NCBI GenBank assembly: GCA_013815535.1 | Contig: JACDGC010000039.1 | Coordinates: 1 to 13,504, forward strand | DNA from: Ktedonobacterales bacterium | Lineage (GTDB): Bacteria > Chloroflexota > Ktedonobacteria > Ktedonobacterales > JACDGC01 | Length of the DNA: 13,504 nucleotides | Direction of reading: 5' to 3' | Made by a program: the position numbers and the translations under genes | The notes under the pieces: model-generated | The model's database searches: none | What the model saw: the letters and a program-made list of their open reading frames with translations, nothing else | What the model was told of the DNA's origin: nothing | Part shown: one piece after another, positions 1-8,830 of the stretch | How the letters are laid out: the number at the start of each line of letters is the position of its first letter | How positions within the stretch are numbered: position 1 is the first letter of the stretch

Positions 1-74
1 GGCGGGCTGCGCTATCAAGCGGGCACCATGCCCACCAGCTTCGGTTTCACTGGGCTGCGCTCTGACCCCAGCGG
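1..74 (+). repeat. Rhs core direct repeat, copy 1
   Basis: Bases 1-74 recur at 2555-2628 in the same orientation with only two mismatches that I can see. The copy encodes GGLRYQAGTMPTSFGF and the start of the Rhs core. The repeat may extend leftward outside the window. The two copies bracket the toxin and immunity genes, so homologous recombination between them could delete or swap the module. Confidence 0.9.
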
Positions 75-1500
75 GCTGGTCGTCACCGACTCGCGCTTCT
101 ACGACCCCGTGGCGGGGCAGTTCACCAGCGCCGATGATGCGTTACCCAGCGGCGGGGCCATCCTGGGCGGGCTGAACCGCTATGCCTACGTCACCGGCAA
201 CCCGGAGACGCTGACCGACGCGACGGGGCACTGGCCCGACATCCTAGACCATGCCATCAAAACCGTGACCAACGTGGTGCAAGCGGTGGCGCCTGCCGTG
301 GCGCATGTGGTGCAGGCAGCGGCCCCGGTGGTAGGCGCGGTGCTGGATGGCGCGTTGGGCATCAGCGACATGGTCAACGATGTCAAGACGCTCTTCAACC
401 CCAATGCGAGTTGGCAGGACAAATTTGGCTCGATCGTGAACCTGGGCTTCAACGCCTTCATGGATGCCACCACCGTCATCGGTGTCGGCGAGGGGCTGAA
501 GGCCGCCTATGTCGGCGTCAAAGCCGGATTGGAGATTGGCGCCAAGTTCGCGGGCAAGGAAGCGGTGGAGATGGGGGAACGTGAGGCGGCAGAACTCGCC
601 GCGAAGGAGGGTGGCGAATTAGGCGAGAAAGGCGCTGGCGATGCCCTAGAAGATGTCTGTAAGGTTGGTAACAGCTTTGAGTACACCACCCCTGTCGCCA
701 CCCCAGCAGGGCAACAGGCAATTGGGACGCTCAAAGTCGGTGACAAGGTCCTGGCGCTGGATGCAGCCACAGGCAAGACCAAAGTCGAGACGGTGCAGCA
801 TGTCTTCATCAACCATGATGACAACCTGCTCGATGTCACGCTCGCCGCTGATACCAAGACGCAAACGAAGCCTCAGGATGTCACGGCGTCCGCGCAGAAG
901 CAGCAGGATGCGGCGCTGGCCAGTCATGGTAGCCAGGCTCCTCCGACGCAGGAAGTGTTGCATACCACCACCGAGCATCCGTTCCTCACGGCGGAACTGG
1001 GTTGGGTCAATGCCCAAGACCTCAAGGCAGGCGAACATGTCCGCCGCGCTGATGGCTCATTGGGTGTCGTGGTTGGGACCAAGGTTGTCGCTGGCGAGGC
1101 GGTGCGGTACAATCTAACCGTTGAAGAGGATCACACCTATTTTGTTGGAGTTGGTCGTTGGGTCGTCCATAACTGCGGCCGTGGATTTGATCGAACAATT
1201 GAAGATACAAAGGATTTAGATCCCAACTTGCCAGATACGTTAACAAAAAATCCCGATCCGGTCCAAGCTGGGAGAAGCGGAGCAAAAACTCCAAAAACTG
1301 GGATTCCTAATAGTTACAGCATTACAACAGGAGGTGAGCATGCAATTGTTTACGATCAATACGGTGAGAGAATCTACGACATTAGTAGCAAGCGCGTTAA
1401 AATGACCGTATTTTCTATGGGGCCTGATGGAACTAAATATTGGCGAGAAATAAAACTCGCAGGTTCAGTTCCAAGCGAGTGGTTGCGTCTCTTGAGTTAG
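1..1500 (+). CDS. Rhs-repeat protein C-terminus: Rhs core, Hint domain and polymorphic toxin tip (5' partial)
   Basis: The frame is open from base 1, so the start lies outside the window; 499 codons are visible. Codons about 1-75 are the Rhs repeat-associated core (FGFTGLRSD, then FYDPVAGQFTSADD, then LNRYAYVTGNPET). Codons 76-219 are an Ala/Val-rich helical pretoxin linker. A Hint (intein-like) domain runs from Cys220 (base 658) to the Asn just before Cys392. It shows TPVATPAG, the LKVGDKVLALD turn, a TTTEHPF block with the His expected for Hint chemistry, and a terminal VVHNC. Hint domains in Rhs toxins are known to cleave and release the toxin. The final 108 residues (Cys392 onward) are the toxin tip. 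I do not recognise its family; GGEHAIVYD (His447) and several Arg/Lys are candidate active-site residues. Base composition turns AT-rich right after the Hint boundary, as in an exchangeable tip. Secretion or surface display of the full protein is inferred from the family. Confidence 0.9.
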   Translation, partial: GGLRYQAGTMPTSFGFTGLRSDPSGLVVTDSRFYDPVAGQFTSADDALPSGGAILGGLNRYAYVTGNPETLTDATGHWPDILDHAIKTVTNVVQAVAPAVAHVVQAAAPVVGAVLDGALGISDMVNDVKTLFNPNASWQDKFGSIVNLGFNAFMDATTVIGVGEGLKAAYVGVKAGLEIGAKFAGKEAVEMGEREAAELAAKEGGELGEKGAGDALEDVCKVGNSFEYTTPVATPAGQQAIGTLKVGDKVLALDAATGKTKVETVQHVFINHDDNLLDVTLAADTKTQTKPQDVTASAQKQQDAALASHGSQAPPTQEVLHTTTEHPFLTAELGWVNAQDLKAGEHVRRADGSLGVVVGTKVVAGEAVRYNLTVEEDHTYFVGVGRWVVHNCGRGFDRTIEDTKDLDPNLPDTLTKNPDPVQAGRSGAKTPKTGIPNSYSITTGGEHAIVYDQYGERIYDISSKRVKMTVFSMGPDGTKYWREIKLAGSVPSEWLRLLS

Positions 1501-1565
1501 AAGTCGAAAGGGAGAACAATACAAGAACTGCCATCGTCTATTCCTGAGGACTTGTAGCAAAACAT

Positions 1566-1599
1566 GTAGTGCTACCAGTTTCGAAACTGGTAGCACTAC
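1566..1599. repeat. Perfect 34-bp palindrome between toxin and immunity genes
   Basis: Two 17-base arms (1566-1582 and 1583-1599) are exact reverse complements with no spacer, centred on TTTCGAAA. Transcribed, it would form a long stem with a tight loop. It begins 66 bases after the toxin stop codon and ends 64 bases before the candidate immunity start. No T-run follows, so a classic intrinsic terminator is not clear. Alternatives are an mRNA-stabilising or attenuating hairpin, a binding site for a dimeric protein, or a recombination site. Confidence 0.85.
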
Positions 1600-1663
1600 T
1601 TCCAGTTTACATCATAAACCAGCCTTTATCAAAAGGACTAAACTTGGAACACGAGGATTAGCA

Positions 1664-2125
1664 ATGAAAATACACGAAAGTTTGGTCCCAGACGAAATTT
1701 TAAAGCGATTCGCTCATTCCTATGGCAATAGTCTGATGAACTATGCCGCAAATAACTGCACTGTGGATCAAATTCTTTCACTGGTTAGTCTATTATGGCC
1801 AAAGATTGCAGAAGATGAAGGACATTTTTTTATTGCGGAGTTTTATACAGGCAATCTATCAACCTTAAAAGACCAGTTTAACGGGAGTAAAAAGCACATT
1901 GAAAGATGGGTAAATGCTTGGTCATTAGGACAACTTGTAAAATTTTCTTCAGAACTTGAGGATGAAGAAGTTCTGAGCAGTTTTGCTTATGTGTTAAAAC
2001 ACTTTTGGGAATCTCGGCTTAAGAGCGAATTTCCGGAGAACAAATTTATGGTTGAAATAGCAGACAACATAGAAGGGGAATCTGGATTATCAATAACTTT
2101 TTATGAAACAATGCCCGAATATTGA
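1664..2125 (+). CDS. Candidate immunity protein for the Rhs toxin (conserved-hypothetical style)
   Basis: A 153-residue protein starts at ATG 1664 with a GAGG ribosome binding site seven bases upstream. It lies 163 bases downstream of the toxin gene on the same strand. It has no signal peptide or membrane segment, so a cytosolic role fits. The protein looks mostly helical, with a Trp/Phe-rich middle (FFIAEFYTGN, then IERWVNAWSLGQ) and a beta-like acidic end (GLSITFYETMPEY). The position directly after a toxin tip and the shared AT-rich composition, unlike the GC-rich Rhs core on either side, point to an immunity gene co-inherited with the tip. I cannot name its family from sequence alone. Immunity function is inferred from context, while the gene itself is well supported by start signal, length and composition. 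Confidence 0.8.
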   Translation: MKIHESLVPDEILKRFAHSYGNSLMNYAANNCTVDQILSLVSLLWPKIAEDEGHFFIAEFYTGNLSTLKDQFNGSKKHIERWVNAWSLGQLVKFSSELEDEEVLSSFAYVLKHFWESRLKSEFPENKFMVEIADNIEGESGLSITFYETMPEY

Positions 2126-2178
2126 CGGCTTCAAACGTCAATTTGGCTTTTGAGCAACATTGCAATAATTAGTCAGAC

Positions 2179-2628
2179 CTGCGCAGGGGGAACCTCACTG
2201 GCCAAAGGCTGACCTTCTATGATGAGCGCCGGATGGTGGTCTGAGGGAACCAGCCCACGGGAGCGACGCAGTACACCGCCAATGGCTACAACGGCGACGG
2301 CGACCGCATCTGGCTGCAAGCCCACCAATGGCTCGACCACGACCACCACGACGGTCTTCCTGGGGCAGTTGGAGGAGATCGCCACCACCGGAGCCAGCAC
2401 CACCGTCACCAAGTACTACTACGTCGGCCAACGCCGCCTGGCGGTGCGGGTGGGTAGCACCCTCTCGTATCTGGTGGCGGATGGCTTGGCCAGCGTCACC
2501 GAGGCGCTGGATACGGCGGGCAACGTCACCGCCAGTCAGTTGTATAGTCCTTATGGCGGGCTGCGCTATCAAGCAGGCACCATGCCCACCAGCTTCGGCT
2601 TCACTGGGCTGCGCTCTGACCCCAGCGG
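2179..2628 (+). pseudogene. Decayed second Rhs core fragment
   Basis: Rhs-type sequence resumes abruptly at about 2179 (frame 1: GNLTGQRLTFYDERR, then YTANGYNGDGDRIWLQA). A TGA at 2242-2244 probably replaces a TGG. Around 2318-2330 one extra base shifts the frame, and the Rhs sequence continues in frame 2 (TVFLGQLEEIATT, YYYVGQRRLAVRV, SYLVADGLASVTEALD, QLYSPYGG). It ends in a near-identical copy of bases 1-74. No start codon with a ribosome binding site opens it. It is best read as a displaced, inactivated piece of an Rhs gene, left when a new tip and immunity module entered upstream of an older copy. Confidence 0.8.
2555..2628 (+). repeat. Rhs core direct repeat, copy 2
   Basis: This is the second copy of the 74-base segment at 1-74, with two mismatches. 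Identity to copy 1 stops at base 2628, inside the codon after SDPSG. That is exactly where transposase-like sequence begins. Confidence 0.9.
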
Positions 2629-2797
2629 CTTCGCCCCGTTGCCGCGTCGGTGGGTGGTCGAACGCACCTTCGCGTGGCTCTCTACCAATCGCCGCTTGGT
2701 GGTTGACTCTGACGAACTGCTCACCAGCAGTGAAGTCCGGGTCTATCTCGCTATGCTTCGCCTCATAGTCGCTCGCTTGGCTCGTGCTGCCTCTTGA
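2629..2797 (+). mobile_element. IS5-family transposase C-terminal remnant fused in frame to Rhs
   Basis: Frame 2 continues from the Rhs repeat straight into LPRRWVVERTFAWLSTNRRL, then TSSEVRVYLAMLRL and a stop at 2795-2797. WVVERTFAWL followed by the RRL region is the typical C-terminal signature of IS5-type DDE transposases, carrying the last catalytic Glu. Only about 55 residues survive, so the D-D part of the active site is absent and the piece cannot transpose alone. The right end of the old element probably lies within 2798-2894, but I cannot place an inverted repeat. The fusion with Rhs is most simply an insertion or recombination scar. Confidence 0.8.
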
Positions 2798-2894
2798 CTT
2801 TACCTACAGCCCCAAAATTATATCCCTAGCTCTTGTTGTGTATACAATTTGTGTCGGACTTTTCTCTGCAGTCAGCCATTTTGCATCTCGCTCC

Positions 2895-3350
2895 TTATCC
2901 CAGAGAGGGAGGGTCTAGTTGACATCTGCAAAAAGGATGAGTGCCAGACTTTATTTTATGGCTACACCAGGCCGGGGGGTGTTTGATCGCGATGAGATGG
3001 GCAAAGTCCACCCCGGGTGTGAAAAACAGGGCATCGAGGAACAACGCGCCACGGATCTGATGGCCCATGTCGTTGAGCACCCCATTAAGTACGGCCCCCG
3101 CATACGAGTGCCCGACGAGATACGGCTGCTCCAATCCATTGAGGCGAATGTACTCTTCGATTTGCCGCACATGATCGGACACCCCCAGCTTTGAGTAGGG
3201 GTGATGACGATACACTGTCGCCGTCTCCCCCATCCCTACCAGGGTGGGGGTATGCACCCGAAACCCCTGGGCGATCAGGAGCGGCGTGAGCTTGGTCCAG
3301 ACCCATGACCCGTGCCAGCCGCCATGAATCGCCAAAATGTCTTGTGTCAC
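2895..3350 (-). pseudogene. Alpha/beta hydrolase (esterase-like), C-terminally truncated
   Basis: The chosen start is GTG at 3350, with AGGAG about seven bases upstream on the minus strand; an upstream ATG gives only an unconvincing extension. The 151 residues begin with an alpha/beta-hydrolase strand and oxyanion loop (ILAIHGGWHGSWVW), then HTPTLVGMGE and the nucleophile elbow VGHSYAG (Ser82). The family is usually about 230-280 residues, with an Asp and a His later. Here recognisable similarity ends near LFLDALFFTPGVDF, followed by about 30 unrelated residues to the stop. The catalytic Asp and His are therefore missing and the enzyme is probably inactive. The substrate cannot be inferred. 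The 3' end was probably lost when neighbouring mobile DNA (the IS5 remnant) rearranged. Confidence 0.75.
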
Positions 3351-3442
3351 ACGGCACTCCTTCTCGCGGTGTAGCATCAACGCCCGCGCCACCATCCGTA
3401 TCATCGCTGGGGAGAAAAAAGGGCATCCCTATCGCTAGGCAC

Positions 3443-3486
3443 CATACCGACTCACGACATGCTGGGTCTGACGCAGTTTTGGTGCA
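3443..3486 (+). repeat. Left terminal inverted repeat of the ISL3 element
   Basis: The 44 bases begin CATACCGACTCA and end TTTTGGTGCA. Compared with the reverse complement of 5188-5231 they differ at four positions only (13, 14, 32 and 34 of the repeat). Confidence 0.9.
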
Positions 3487-3548
3487 AGGGGGGAAGCTAG
3501 CAGTAATTGCGGGCAAAATGCCATACTTCCTGTACGAGGAGGTGCGGC

Positions 3549-5156
3549 ATGGACACCATTTTGCCCGATCCCACGTGCTTTGCCTTACAGAAGTTACGCG
3601 CGACGGCCCACGAGATCGTGGCGGTTGTGTGCTCAACGCAGACCACCAGCGCTTGTCCGCTGTGCCAGCGAGCGTCATCCCAGGTGCATTCCCACTACCA
3701 ACGCACCCTCCTCGACTTGCCCTGGCAGGGCATCACGCTCCGTCTCGAACTGCATGTACGCCGCTGGCGTTGTGCCGATACCGCGTGTCCCCGCCGTATT
3801 TTTACGGAACGCTTTGCCACCAGCATCATGCCCTACGCTCGGCGCACCGATCGTTTGACGACGTGGTTCACGCTCGTTGGCCTCGCCCTCGGCGGCAAGC
3901 CAGGGGCACGGCTCTTACAGGCCCTCGGTCTCGTCGCCAAACCAGACACATTGCTCCGCCATATTCGCTCCTTGCAAGCCCCTGCTCGCGCCCCGCTCAC
4001 GCATATCGGCGTTGATGAATTTGCCTTCCGGCGCGGGCGCGTCTTTGGCACGATTATCGTGGACCTGCTGAGCCATCGCGTCGTTGATTTACTGCCGGAT
4101 TGCGAACCAGCGACCGTTAGCCGATGGCTCGCCCAGCATCCCGAAATCGTCGTCGTGAGTCGCGATCGCGCCATCAATTTCGGGGAAGCCATTCGCCGCG
4201 GTGCGCCTCAGGCCCAGCAGGTCGCGGACCGTTGGCATTTACTCGAAAACCTGGCGGAACGCCTAGAGACATGGTTCCGGGACCAAGCGCGTCCCCTACG
4301 TACCGCCCATGACCAACTCCGGGATGCGTCCCCTACCCTGTTAGGACGCAGCAAAGCGGAGGAAGCCGAAGGGCAGGCCGAACAGGCACGGCAGCGGCAG
4401 CGCTACGAGCAGGTCCAGCAATTCAAGGCGCAAGGATGCACGGCGGCGGCCATCGCCCGCCACCTGGGAGTCAGCCGCCAAACGGTGTATCGCTATCTGG
4501 CGATGACCAGTTCCCCACCGCGACGCCGCATTACCCCGCCCCAGACCGCTCAGCAACGGCACACCCGTCGGTACGTCGAGCAGCGCTGGGCGCAAGGATG
4601 CCACAATGCCGTCCAGATGTGGCGCGACCTCAAAGAACAGGGGCACGTGGTGGGCTTTCGTACCGTGTCGCGGTGGGTGACGCTCCTGCGCAAAGCCACC
4701 GGAATACGCGGGTATCGCTCCACCGAACCGTCGCCGCTAGGTCCGCCAAGCACCTCGCTCACGCCACGACGGGCTGCTCGCCTCTGCCTGAAAGACCCCG
4801 CGCATCTCCGTCGTGAAGAACGGCAGGTGCTCGCTGATCTGCTGGGGCAAGCGCCGGAAATACAAACAACCTATGATCACGTGCAAGCGTTTGGTCGCAT
4901 GGTGCGGACGCGCAGTGGTCAGGACCTCGATGCCTGGCTCGTCGAGGTCGAGCAACGTGGGTGTGCCCCCTTGCGGGCGTATGCCGCCGGGCTCCGCAAG
5001 GATGATTCCGCCGTGCGTGCGGGGTTGACGCTGCCGTACAGCCAAGGGGTCGTCGAAGGGAATGTGCATCGTCTCAAACTGATCAAGCGCAGTGGCTATG
5101 GCAAGATGGGCTTAGCGACCCTGCGGCAGCGGGTCGTGCTCCCACAAGCGAGCTAG
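3549..5156 (+). CDS. ISL3-family transposase
   Basis: The start ATG at 3549 has AGGAGG about six bases upstream; an upstream ATG at 3507 lacks such a site. The protein has 535 residues. The N-terminus carries the zinc ribbon of ISL3 transposases (CPLC near residue 35, then RWRCADTACPRRIF). The DDE catalytic core follows: Asp156 in IGVDEFAFRRG, Asp206 in VVSRDRA, then VADRWHLLENL, and Glu503 in YSQGVVEGNVHRLK. Between the second Asp and the Glu is a long insertion with a helix-turn-helix (residues about 286-318, IARHLGVSRQTVYRYLA), as in the larger ISL3 members. No frameshift or stop is present and both element ends are conserved, so it is probably active or recently active. Confidence 0.93.
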   Translation: MDTILPDPTCFALQKLRATAHEIVAVVCSTQTTSACPLCQRASSQVHSHYQRTLLDLPWQGITLRLELHVRRWRCADTACPRRIFTERFATSIMPYARRTDRLTTWFTLVGLALGGKPGARLLQALGLVAKPDTLLRHIRSLQAPARAPLTHIGVDEFAFRRGRVFGTIIVDLLSHRVVDLLPDCEPATVSRWLAQHPEIVVVSRDRAINFGEAIRRGAPQAQQVADRWHLLENLAERLETWFRDQARPLRTAHDQLRDASPTLLGRSKAEEAEGQAEQARQRQRYEQVQQFKAQGCTAAAIARHLGVSRQTVYRYLAMTSSPPRRRITPPQTAQQRHTRRYVEQRWAQGCHNAVQMWRDLKEQGHVVGFRTVSRWVTLLRKATGIRGYRSTEPSPLGPPSTSLTPRRAARLCLKDPAHLRREERQVLADLLGQAPEIQTTYDHVQAFGRMVRTRSGQDLDAWLVEVEQRGCAPLRAYAAGLRKDDSAVRAGLTLPYSQGVVEGNVHRLKLIKRSGYGKMGLATLRQRVVLPQAS

Positions 5157-5187
5157 CCGATCGGGAGGCAGGGAGGGCTGGCCTAAC

Positions 5188-5231
5188 TGCACCAAAATTA
5201 CGTCAGACCCAGCATGTTATGAGTCGGTATG
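5188..5231 (-). repeat. Right terminal inverted repeat of the ISL3 element
   Basis: The reverse complement of this stretch matches the left repeat at 40 of 44 positions. It begins 31 bases after the transposase stop. The last three bases form an ATG in frame with the helicase, but that ATG belongs to the element end. Confidence 0.9.
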
Positions 5232-5267
5232 ATTAGCAAAACCAGGATTGATCATCAGGGAGGCGAT

Positions 5268-7225
5268 ATGCCCGGCAATGAACGCAGCGGCAACAGCAGC
5301 GCCCGGCGGGGGCGCAAGCTCCGTCGCCATGTCCAGCTGAGTGAGGATGCCGCGCGAACGTTGCGGGCATTGCTGGCGACGTTTCCGGGCTGCGATGAAG
5401 AGGGGATCGTCGCCACCCTCATTGATGAGCGCTGGGCGCAGATCGCCGCCGATGCGCCGATGGCCACCACCCATGGGCATGGCGTTGAACGCCGACCGGC
5501 GGCGCTCCCCCTGACCGCCGCGGCGGCCCTCGCTGCGCCAGCCCCCGCATTGTCGGCGCCAGACGCACCGACCGCTGCCCTCCCTCCCGAGGCCGAGGTG
5601 GCCAGCCTCGACCTCAGCCTCCTAGGTGACTTCACCCCCAGCGATTACCAGCGTGCCGTGTTCAACCACATCATCAACGCGACGGGCAACGCGCTGATCG
5701 CCGCCGTCGCGGGCAGCGGCAAGACCACGACGATCCTCCACGCCGCGAAGCTGATCGAGGCGCAGCGCCGGACGTGGATGTTCTTGGCATTCAATGCGAG
5801 CATCGAAGAGGAGATCAATCACAAGCTCAGCGAGGCGGGGATGAAGGGGGCCGCGCGGACCGCTCATAAGATCGGCCTCGGCACGTTGTTCAAGCACCTG
5901 GGCAAGCAGCTCAACCCAGCGCCAAAGGAATTGAAATACCGCGTCCTTGCTCGTACCTTGGTCATCAGCACCGTCCGCCCACGCAGCCAGGGGGATGAAA
6001 AGCACTGCACCGCGGCCTTGACGGATCTCGTCCGCCTGGCGCGTTTGACGCTGACCAATCCCAGCGATACGGTAGCCCTGCTGGCGATGGCCGACCACTA
6101 CGCGCTGGAGCTTGAACCTGAACCGCTGAAGTTGCCAGAGCCGCAAAGCGACCACGAGGCGCGGCAGCAGGCCCGCCAGCGCGCGGAGCGGAAGGCATCA
6201 TCGATTTCACCGACATGATCTATTTGCCCTGGAAATGGCACCTGGGACCCAAGCCAGTGGATATTGTCTTGATCGATGAGTGTCAGGATCTCAGTGCCGC
6301 CGTGCTAGACCTCGCGCTCAAATGCGCCAAGCCCGATGGTGGCCGCCTCATTTTTGTAGGCGATCGGGCGCAAGCCATCTATGGCTTCGCGGGAGCGGAC
6401 GATCAGGCGTTTGATCGCATCGTCGAGCGGACCCAGGCCACCCAGCTCCCCCTCAGCATCTGCTATCGCTGCCTGGCCAGCCACGTCGAACTCGCCAAAG
6501 CCATCGTGCCCCAAATCGAGGCGCGCCCCGATGCCCCAGAGGGCATTGTCGAGCATATCAGTGAAGACGACCTGATCGAGCGGCTGCGGGGGCTGCGGGG
6601 GCTGCCCGGCCAGGCGCTGGTCGTCTGCCGCGTCACCGCGCCGCTCATCGCGCTCTGCATCCGTCTCATCGGCCAGCAGATCAACGCGCGCGTGCGGGGC
6701 CGGGAGATCGGCGAGCAACTCATTGAGCTGCTGGAGGCCGTTCTCGACATGCCCGGCGCGCGATATGAGCAGTTCGGCGATTGGCTCGCGACCTATGAAC
6801 AGCTCCAGGTGGAGCGCCTGCGCCAGCGCCCCGCCGAGGATGCCGAGCCGCTCATCCAGGCGCTCACGGATCGCGCCGCCGCGGTGCGGGTGTGCTATGA
6901 GGCGTTTGGCATGCCGACGGCGGGCGCGCTCAAGGAGAAGATGCGCGCGCTCTTCAGCAAGGAAAAGCCGGATGTCTGGCTGTCAACGGTCCACAAGGCG
7001 AAAGGGTGAGAGGAGGAACACGTCTTTATCTACAAGCCCGAGAAACTGCCGCTCGTGTGGCCCCGCCAGCATCCCTGGCAGTACACCCAAGAAATGCATC
7101 TCCGCTATGTGGCCTTGACCCGCGCCAGGCAGGGCCTGTACTTCGTCGATGCGACCGTTTCCGAACCGGACCAGGGCGGGGAGCCAGCACAATGGGTCGT
7201 TGTGCATCATCAAAACACGGATTGA
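5268..7225 (+). pseudogene. UvrD/Rep-like superfamily 1 helicase broken by a frameshift and a stop
   Basis: ATG 5268 follows AGGGAGG at a good distance. The N-terminal roughly 60 residues (RRHVQLSEDAARTLRALL...) resemble a short ribbon-helix-helix-type segment, then a Pro/Ala-rich linker. Helicase motifs follow in order: the Q-motif-like DFTPSDYQRAVF, Walker A AVAGSGKTTT (Lys152), motif II VLIDECQDLS, motif III FVGDRAQAIYGFAGAD, the motif IV arginine ICYR, motif V STVHKAKG and motif VI HLRYVALTRARQGLYFV. Near 6192-6194 one G appears lost, so ERKGIIDFTDMIYLP switches frame. A TGA at 7007-7009 (one change from TTA) interrupts KG-EEEHVFI in frame. Restored, it would be about 650 residues ending at TGA 7223. 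Known relatives unwind DNA in repair or in mobile elements. As written, the protein would be split and inactive unless the breaks are sequencing errors. Confidence 0.85.
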
Positions 7226-7283
7226 TAATCGCCCCTGCTGATGCGAAGATCGGGCTGGACATACCGTCAACCCCGGAGGAACC

Positions 7284-7489
7284 ATGCAACCATTCTGTGA
7301 GCATCACTGGCAGAAGGATCCGGACAATTTCCGCTTCGAGCAATGCCGCCGCTGTGAGGCCATTCGCTAGGTGAATATTGCTTGTGGGGGCAGCGGCCAT
7401 GATCGACCTTTTCAAGATGGGTCGGGCTACCCACCCGTCGCGTGCGGCCACTGTCAATCGACCGGAATTGTCCCTGCGCGGAAGCGGAG
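7284..7489 (+). pseudogene. Small Cys-rich zinc-ribbon-like frame interrupted by TAG
   Basis: ATG 7284 follows GGAGGA at good spacing and opens MQPFCEHHW, then FEQCRRCEAIR, ending at TAG 7368-7370. The same frame continues at once from GTG 7371 with NIACGGSGHDRPF, then PPVACGHCQSTGIVPARKR. The CxxC and C-x-G-S-G-type spacing resembles small DnaJ-like zinc fingers. TAG is one change from TGG (Trp), so this was probably one gene of about 70 residues. The frame stays open past 7489 but then runs antisense into the response regulator, so the true end is uncertain. It follows the helicase by 58 bases and might have been its operon partner. Two separate tiny peptides are the alternative reading. 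Confidence 0.4.
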
Positions 7490-7933
7490 CTACGCAGCAT
7501 CCCTGGATAACAGTCGTGCGAGCAGATCCGCCATGATATCCAGCTCGAACGGTTTCGTGAGCCAGGCGTCTGCCGCGACCGACCGCGTGAGGAGCTGGTG
7601 CGCCGCCGACATCAGGACGAGGATGGGGGTGACGCGCTGCTCCGCTTGGGTCTGGGCACGGATCGCGCCCAGCACGTCTTCGCCATTCATGCCCGGCATC
7701 ATGTAGTCGCAGATCACGAGAGCGGGCTGTTCTTGACGCACCAACCCGAGCGCAAGGGTACCCTTCCTTGCACTGAGGACCCGATAGCCTTCGTCTTCGA
7801 GGAACATCTGGAGACCCGCGAGAATCGCCGCTTCATCATCCACGATCAGGATGAGCGGGACAGATGGCCCATCCGATGGCGGCTCAGGGAAGAGCGGCAG
7901 TTCACCTGCTTCACCAGCAAGAAGTGGATCCAT
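7490..7933 (-). CDS. Single-domain response regulator (CheY-like receiver)
   Basis: The start ATG at 7933 has AAGGAG about seven bases upstream on the minus strand, preferred over the ATG at 7996. The protein has 147 residues. After a 25-residue acidic/Pro-rich leader comes one receiver domain with the acidic pair Asp32/Asp33 (LIVDDEAA), phosphoacceptor Asp76 (LVICDYMMPGMNG), switch Ser109 (LVLMSA) and Lys127 (LTKPFE). All key residues are present, so it should accept phosphate from a histidine kinase. There is no output domain; it probably acts by protein contact. No kinase is visible nearby. It is divergent from the CheB-like gene at 8273. Confidence 0.93.
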   Translation of the reverse strand: MDPLLAGEAGELPLFPEPPSDGPSVPLILIVDDEAAILAGLQMFLEDEGYRVLSARKGTLALGLVRQEQPALVICDYMMPGMNGEDVLGAIRAQTQAEQRVTPILVLMSAAHQLLTRSVAADAWLTKPFELDIMADLLARLLSRDAA

Positions 7934-8194
7934 ACAGCACTCCTTGAGCGGAACTTTCACCAGGTATACGCGCTGTGGCGCAGTGCGCGTGTTCACCTGT
8001 TCCGCAAGCGATTCGCCAAACGGTGACCGATAGGCGACGCGCTTGCCCCCTGCCCCACACGGTGGGCAAATGCTTGAGTGGACGCGGTCGTCTTGCCCTC
8101 TTGCTCAACCCCATCGGCGAGCACGCGCGGCGTGACGGTGTGAAGAGGCGGGCGCTGTGCGGCAATTCCCCCACGTGCGCGTTGTCGCTGACGG
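7934..8194. other. Intergenic gap between divergent response regulator and CheB-like gene
   Basis: About 340 bases separate the two divergent starts. Long frames here on either strand give Arg/Ser/Pro-rich products without motifs, typical of GC-rich non-coding sequence. A promoter candidate for the rightward gene lies at 8195-8223. I could not identify a convincing promoter for the leftward gene. Confidence 0.6.
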
Positions 8195-8223
8195 TAGCCA
8201 AAGAGCGCCGAGTGCGTTATACT
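8195..8223 (+). promoter_or_regulatory. Sigma-70-like promoter candidate for the CheB-like gene
   Basis: The -35 candidate is TAGCCA (8195-8200, four of six to consensus), the spacer is 17 bases and the -10 is TATACT (8218-8223, five of six). Transcription would start about 40 bases before the ribosome binding site region and ATG 8273. Confidence 0.5.
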
Positions 8224-8272
8224 GCGGCGAAGTAGCACCACCAGAACGCACCGTCGGGAAAGGATGACCCCC

Positions 8273-8605
8273 ATGGACGCAGCGCCCTCCTTGGCCCACA
8301 TCATCGCCGTAGGTTCGTCCAGCAGCGAGACCCTGCTGATCGTCACAATCCTGCCCACCACCCTCACGGCACTGGTCATCATCAGTCACCCATCGGCGGA
8401 CTTGCGCGCCGACCAGTTGCTGGAACAGGTGCGGCAACGCAGCACCATGCCTCTCCAGGTCGTCCACACTACCGCTGATCTGGTGGCAGGCACGCTGTAT
8501 CTCGTGCCGAATACCCGTGTCGTGCACTTCGACCAGCACCGAATTGGTGGCGTACTGGGCCATGGTCGACGTCGCGGGCCACCGCTGGGCCGCCACTCAC
8601 ACTGA
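8273..8605 (+). CDS. Truncated CheB-like methylesterase domain protein
   Basis: GGAAAGGA lies eight bases before ATG 8273, with an alternative ATG at 8264. The 110 residues follow the N-terminal half of the CheB catalytic domain: HIIAVGSSSSETL matches the VGASAGG nucleophile loop (Ser16), ALVIISHPSADLRADQLLEQV matches the strand with catalytic His (His39), and GTLYLVPNTRVVHF matches the P-P-D-R-H segment. The GG after the nucleophile is replaced by SE. The second half, with the catalytic Asp (LSG..NDG in full CheB), is missing, and the last 20 residues (GHGRRRGPPLGRH) look like read-through. It could be a decaying gene or a non-catalytic binding relative. The next gene starts 225 bases on; I see nothing in that gap. 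Confidence 0.6.
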   Translation: MDAAPSLAHIIAVGSSSSETLLIVTILPTTLTALVIISHPSADLRADQLLEQVRQRSTMPLQVVHTTADLVAGTLYLVPNTRVVHFDQHRIGGVLGHGRRRGPPLGRHSH

Positions 8606-8830
8606 TGACACCTGTCAACGAGTGAGCCTTAGGCGGCACATTATTCCCTTCCCTGCGCAGATCGGGAATGGGTCGCCCAACTGGCATCCGCAGGAAATGG
8701 CGCAACAGCGCTGCCACACCCGACAACACCATGATCCGTTCGCAGTGCATCCGTGGTCGGGTAGCTGAGAAACCGCCTGCTCCTGCATGAAATGATCGCG
8801 GTCAGCGGCGATAGCGTGAAGGACGAGACG

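Larger units (their letters stand above)
3443..5231 (+). mobile_element. Complete ISL3-family insertion sequence (about 1.79 kb)
   Basis: One transposase gene is bounded by 44-base terminal inverted repeats that match at 40 positions. The eight bases outside each end (CTAGGCAC on the left, ATTAGCAA on the right) do not match, so no target duplication is seen; ISL3 elements normally make one of about 8 bp. The element may be old, or rearrangement may have replaced one flank. It sits between the 5' side of the truncated hydrolase and the 5' side of the helicase. The outer ends are set by where repeat identity stops and could be off by a base or two. Confidence 0.88.
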